A DNA stretch of 64,000 nt from Streptomyces vinaceus. GTDB lineage: Bacteria; Actinomycetota; Actinomycetes; Streptomycetales; Streptomycetaceae. The stretch covers positions 6,239,501 to 6,303,500 of the forward strand of contig NZ_CP023692.1 in the NCBI RefSeq assembly GCF_008704935.1, in the 5' to 3' direction. The notes beneath the pieces are model-generated. The model was not told the DNA's origin. It searched no databases and saw only the letters and a list, made by a program, of their open reading frames with translations. Made by a program: the position numbers and the translations under genes. Positions 60,916 through 64,000 of the stretch are shown here, one piece after another (the first letter of the stretch is position 1; each line of letters begins with the position of its first letter).

Positions 60916-62177
60916 CCACCGAGGAGAACACGGTGAAGGAGCTGTACGAACCCGGGGAGATCCCTCCCCTGGGGCATGTCCCCAGCCACATGTATGCCGC
61001 TGTCATCCGCCCCGAGCGGTACGGACAGCCTTCTCAGGCCATGCAGGTGGAGACCGTACCGGTCCCCAAGGCGGGCCGCGGCCAGGTCGTGATCATGATG
61101 ATGGCGGCCGGTGTGAACTACAATGGCGTGTGGGCGGGACTCGGCACACCGGCCGATGTCATCGCGGCCCGGCGCAAGCAGGGCGATCCGGACGACTTCC
61201 ACATCGCGGGCTCCGAGGGGTCCGGGGTGATCTGGGCCGTGGGCGAGGGAGTCCGCCAGTACAAGGTGGGCGACCACGTCATCGTCGGCGGTGTCTGCTG
61301 GGACGAGTCGGCGCCCGACATCCGCCTCGGAGTCGACCCCATCGCCTCGCGCTCGCAGCGCGCCTGGGGGTACGAGCTGAACTACGGCTCCTTCGCCCAG
61401 TTCACGGTCGCCGACGAGTACCAGTGCCACCTCAAACCGGCACACCTGACCTGGGAGGAAGCCGGTTGCTTCCTCGCCGGGGGATCGACCTCGTACCGCC
61501 AGCTATGCGGCTGGGCGCCGAACGTGGTGCGCCCCGGTGATCCGGTGCTGATCTGGGGCGGCTCGGGCGGTCTCGGCTCCATGGCGATCCAGATCGTCAA
61601 GCACTTCGCGGGCAGGCCCATCGCCGTGGTCTCCGACGAGGCAAAGGCGGAGTACTGTCTCAAGCTCGGCGCCGAAGGCGTCATCAACCGCAGCGACTTC
61701 GCCCACTGGGGTCGGCTGCCGGACTCCGACGACACCGAGGCGTACGCGACCTGGCTGAAGGGCGCCCGCGCCTTCGGCCGCGCCTTCTGGGACGCGCTCG
61801 GGGAACGCCGCTCGCCCCGCATCGTCTTGGAACACCCGGGCGCGGACACGTTGCCGACCTCCGTCTACCTGTGCGACCACGCCGGAATGGTCGTGACCTG
61901 CGCGGGCACCAGCGGCTACAACGGCGACCTGGACCTCCGCTACCTGTGGATGTTCCAGAAGCGGCTTCAGGGTTCGCATGCCGCGAACGTCCAGGAGACG
62001 AAGGCGATCATCGACCTCGTCGGTTCGGGCCGGATCGATCCCTGCCTGAGCAGCACTCTCCCGTTCCGGGACATCGCCCACGCACACCAACTCGTCTACG
62101 AGAACCGCCACCCGGCCGGAAACATGGCCGTCTTCGTCAACGCGCCCGCCGCCGGCCTGACCGGCCTGCCGGCCTGA
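60912..62177 (+). CDS. ccr: Crotonyl-CoA carboxylase/reductase family enzyme
   Basis: A 421-residue medium-chain reductase of the CCR family. The N-terminal catalytic domain has AAGVNYNGVWAGLG and HIAGSEGSGVIWAVGEGV, the NADPH fold has IWGGSGGLGSMAIQIV (about 215), and the CCR-typical RLQGSHAANVQE lies near 355. Such enzymes reductively carboxylate 2-enoyl-CoA to alkylmalonyl-CoA. No polyketide synthase is visible, so it may instead reduce an enoyl-CoA for the acyl group or act in an unusual building block. Its ATG overlaps the NRPS stop (ATGA), tying it to the pathway. Confidence 0.88.
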   Translation: MTTEENTVKELYEPGEIPPLGHVPSHMYAAVIRPERYGQPSQAMQVETVPVPKAGRGQVVIMMMAAGVNYNGVWAGLGTPADVIAARRKQGDPDDFHIAGSEGSGVIWAVGEGVRQYKVGDHVIVGGVCWDESAPDIRLGVDPIASRSQRAWGYELNYGSFAQFTVADEYQCHLKPAHLTWEEAGCFLAGGSTSYRQLCGWAPNVVRPGDPVLIWGGSGGLGSMAIQIVKHFAGRPIAVVSDEAKAEYCLKLGAEGVINRSDFAHWGRLPDSDDTEAYATWLKGARAFGRAFWDALGERRSPRIVLEHPGADTLPTSVYLCDHAGMVVTCAGTSGYNGDLDLRYLWMFQKRLQGSHAANVQETKAIIDLVGSGRIDPCLSSTLPFRDIAHAHQLVYENRHPAGNMAVFVNAPAAGLTGLPA

Positions 62178-62219
62178 CACGCGCGCATCCGCCATCCGCT
62201 CCCAAGAAGGAGAAATGTC

Positions 62220-62429
62220 ATGAGTAACCCGTTCGAGAACCCCGAGGGCACCTACCTGGTCCTGGTCAATGACGAAGGCCAGCACTCCCTGTGGCCGGAC
62301 TTCGCCGAGATCCCCGACGGATGGGACGTGGCCAAGACCGCCGACACGCGCCAGGCCTGCCTCGACCACATTGAGCAGAACTGGACCGACATGCGGCCCA
62401 AGAGTCTCATCGCCGCGATGGGAGGCTGA
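62220..62429 (+). CDS. mbtH: MbtH-like protein
   Basis: A 69-residue protein of the standard length. It has all the family landmarks: NPFENPEGTYLVLVNDEGQ, SLWPDFAEIPDGW and IEQNWTDMRPKSL. MbtH proteins bind adenylation domains and are needed for their folding or activity, so this one probably serves both synthetases. AAGGAG precedes the ATG. It is followed 5 bases later by the antiporter gene. Confidence 0.96.
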   Translation: MSNPFENPEGTYLVLVNDEGQHSLWPDFAEIPDGWDVAKTADTRQACLDHIEQNWTDMRPKSLIAAMGG

Positions 62430-62434
62430 CAGGG

Positions 62435-63709
62435 ATGTCGGCCGACATCCTGACGAAGTTCCTCCTGTGCGCCGCCACGATGATCGCCGTGTGCAGGCTG
62501 CTCACCGCTGTCATGGCCCGGCTGAACCAGCCGCCCGTGATCGCGGAGATGCTCACGGGCATCGCTCTCGGCCCGTCCTTGTTCGGCCTGCTGCTGTCGG
62601 ACGTGCAGAAGTGGATGTTCCCGGACCAGTCGCGACCCGTTCTGTACGCTCTGGGCCAGCTGGGCATCGCCGTCTACATGTTCCTCGTGGGGCTGGAGTT
62701 CAGCAGCTCGCTGACCCGGGGCAGTGGACTGCTCCGACGCTGCCTCTCCGTCTCCCTGGCGGGCATCTCCGCGCCCTTCCTCCTCGGAGTCGGCGTCACC
62801 GCCTGGCTCTTCAGTAGCCGGCCGGATTTGGTCCCCGACGTCGGCAGCACTTCAGGTGCCCTCTACATCGGCATCGTCGTCTCCATCACGGCGCTGCCCA
62901 TGCTGGCCCGCATCATCGAGGAGCGCGGACTGCTCGGCTCCCGGACGGGTACGATCGCACTCGGCGCAGGCGCCCTCGACGATGTCATCGCCTGGCTGGG
63001 CATCGGCCTGATGCTCACCTTCACGGCCACTGGCGAGGTCAGCCCCGTCGTCACCGCCCTCGGCTTCGCGGCTTTCGTGGCGGTCCTGTTCGGTGCGGTC
63101 CGCCCCGGCGTTCGGTGGTACATGGCCCGGACGGACGACGAGCAGGGCACCGGCTTCCTCGCACTCCTCTGCGCCCTGCTGTTCGCGGCGTGCGCGACAA
63201 CGGAGTTCCTCGGACTCCATGTGGTGATCGGTGCCTTCGCCCTGGGGCTGGCGTTCCCCAAGAGCGAGGCGCTGTCCCGGTGGTCGGCGACCGTCCGCCC
63301 CTTCGCCGTGGGCGTGCTTCTGCCCTTCTACTTCGTCTACACCGGCCTGCGGACCGACATCCAACTGCTCGGCTCCGCAGCCATGGTGACCGGAGTGCTC
63401 CTCTTCCTGGCCGCGTCCGTGCTGGGGAAGCTCGGCGCGTGCACGGCCGCCCAGCTGTGGCACGACCGGGACTGGGTGCAGGCCGCCCAGGTCGGGGTGC
63501 TGATGAACACGCGCGGTCTGATCCAGCTCGTCGCCCTGAACATCGGCCTGGAAGCGGGCCTCATAACCAGAACCGTGTTCGCACAGTTGGTCGTCGTGGC
63601 CGTCATCACCACGGTCATGACGAGTCCGGGCCTGAGCCTGCTCGAGAAGTGGCAGCGGAAGCGGCGAGTCAACGCGTCGCCACCCGCGGAGCTCGCCCGC
63701 GTTTCCTGA
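62435..63709 (+). CDS. CPA2-family cation:proton antiporter
   Basis: A 424-residue membrane protein with about 12-13 hydrophobic segments. QPPVIAEMLTGIALGPSLFG is typical of the Na+(K+)/H+ exchanger family, and GAGALDDVIAWLGIG (about 175-190) holds the ion-binding Asp pair of CPA2 members. It ends with a short basic tail. In biosynthetic clusters such antiporters are often taken as export or self-resistance genes. Its transported ion or compound is not determinable here. No ABC exporter occurs in this window. Confidence 0.88.
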   Translation: MSADILTKFLLCAATMIAVCRLLTAVMARLNQPPVIAEMLTGIALGPSLFGLLLSDVQKWMFPDQSRPVLYALGQLGIAVYMFLVGLEFSSSLTRGSGLLRRCLSVSLAGISAPFLLGVGVTAWLFSSRPDLVPDVGSTSGALYIGIVVSITALPMLARIIEERGLLGSRTGTIALGAGALDDVIAWLGIGLMLTFTATGEVSPVVTALGFAAFVAVLFGAVRPGVRWYMARTDDEQGTGFLALLCALLFAACATTEFLGLHVVIGAFALGLAFPKSEALSRWSATVRPFAVGVLLPFYFVYTGLRTDIQLLGSAAMVTGVLLFLAASVLGKLGACTAAQLWHDRDWVQAAQVGVLMNTRGLIQLVALNIGLEAGLITRTVFAQLVVVAVITTVMTSPGLSLLEKWQRKRRVNASPPAELARVS

Positions 63710-63747
63710 CCGACTTTCAAGATAGATTCAATGTGAAAGGCATGAGG

Positions 63748-64000
63748 ATGACGACCGAAATGTCCCCCCGCGACGCCCTGGAGAAGAACGGATTCGTGGG
63801 ACCGTTCCCGCGATTCGCCTCGGAGGACACCATCGGGGAACTTCGCGAGTTCTTCCGCGACGTGCTCGACAACCAGCCCGTCCACCCGCTGTACAACCGG
63901 TACTCGGTTCGTGACTGGCACCTGATCAACGAGAAGGTGCGTGAACTCCTGACCGCCCCCGAGCTCATCAAGTCGCTGGAGCAGGCGACCGGCGCGGACT
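63748..64000 (+). CDS. Phytanoyl-CoA dioxygenase-like protein, partial
   Basis: The first 84 codons are visible and the gene runs off the window. After MTTEMSPRDALEKNGFVGPFPRFA the frame continues with no stop. The NGFVGPF start resembles phytanoyl-CoA dioxygenase-type 2OG/Fe(II) enzymes, a family including hydroxylases and halogenases that modify carrier-bound amino acids. The HxD/HxG iron motif lies beyond the edge and cannot be checked. ATG 63748 fits GAAAGG 7 bases upstream; ATG 63742 is an alternative. Confidence 0.65.
   Translation, partial: MTTEMSPRDALEKNGFVGPFPRFASEDTIGELREFFRDVLDNQPVHPLYNRYSVRDWHLINEKVRELLTAPELIKSLEQATGAD

Noticed and set aside
60912..62177. Polyketide or hybrid PKS-NRPS cluster
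   Set aside because: The crotonyl-CoA reductase suggested it, but no ketosynthase or acyltransferase domain is present in the window.
1..64000. CRISPR arrays, tRNA or rRNA genes, phage attachment sites
   Set aside because: None seen; the only long repeats are protein-coding NRPS segments.

Overview
This is a high-GC actinobacterial window, almost certainly Streptomyces. The evidence is the G/C bias at third codon positions, frequent GTG and TTG starts with purine-rich ribosome binding sites, and the gene families present (SARP regulator, ROK and GntR regulators, Tat-exported PhoD, giant NRPSs). No tRNA, rRNA or CRISPR was seen.

The left part (1 to about 12 kb) looks like ordinary chromosome: a DUF1326/DUF2182 pair, a divergent Lrp regulator and rhodanese, a DUF885 peptidase-like protein, an ACT-GNAT membrane protein, a PhoD phosphatase, an alpha/beta hydrolase, a GntR regulator with a dre-like palindrome on its own promoter, a ROK regulator and a two-component response regulator. 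The kinase partner of that regulator is cut off by a 183-bp IS5-type remnant at 12492-12674, which also touches a frameshifted flavin reductase. This scar is the left edge of the biosynthetic cluster.

From about 12.7 kb to the right end lies a nonribosomal peptide cluster, apparently continuing beyond the window. Two synthetases are encoded on opposite strands: a 4725-residue protein (modules 1-4, ending in epimerisation) and a 6079-residue protein (modules 5-9, internal epimerisation, terminal thioesterase). They read as a nine-module line. My reading of the adenylation pockets suggests a possibly aromatic residue 1, diamino acids at 2 and 7 (2,3-diaminopropionate, Dap), Asp at 3, Asx-like at 6, D-Ser at 8 and perhaps an aliphatic residue at 9; residues 4 (D-configured) and 5 are unassigned. 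The first condensation domain resembles those that accept an acyl group, so the peptide is probably N-acylated.

Tailoring and supply genes surround them. SbnA/SbnB-type enzymes make Dap. A PyrH-like tryptophan halogenase, a GT1 glycosyltransferase, an LLM flavin/F420 oxidoreductase, a fatty acyl ligase, an enoyl-CoA hydratase, a crotonyl-CoA carboxylase/reductase, a SyrP-like hydroxylase, a partial second 2OG oxygenase, an MbtH protein, a type II thioesterase, a CPA2 antiporter and an XRE-SARP-NB-ARC activator complete the set. Most unexpected is a class I terpene synthase with a DUF2236 (MpaB-type) oxygenase gene that overlaps the Dap synthesis genes. I recognise no described product with this combination. 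The second synthetase carries kilobase direct repeats that look like recent recombination between modules.
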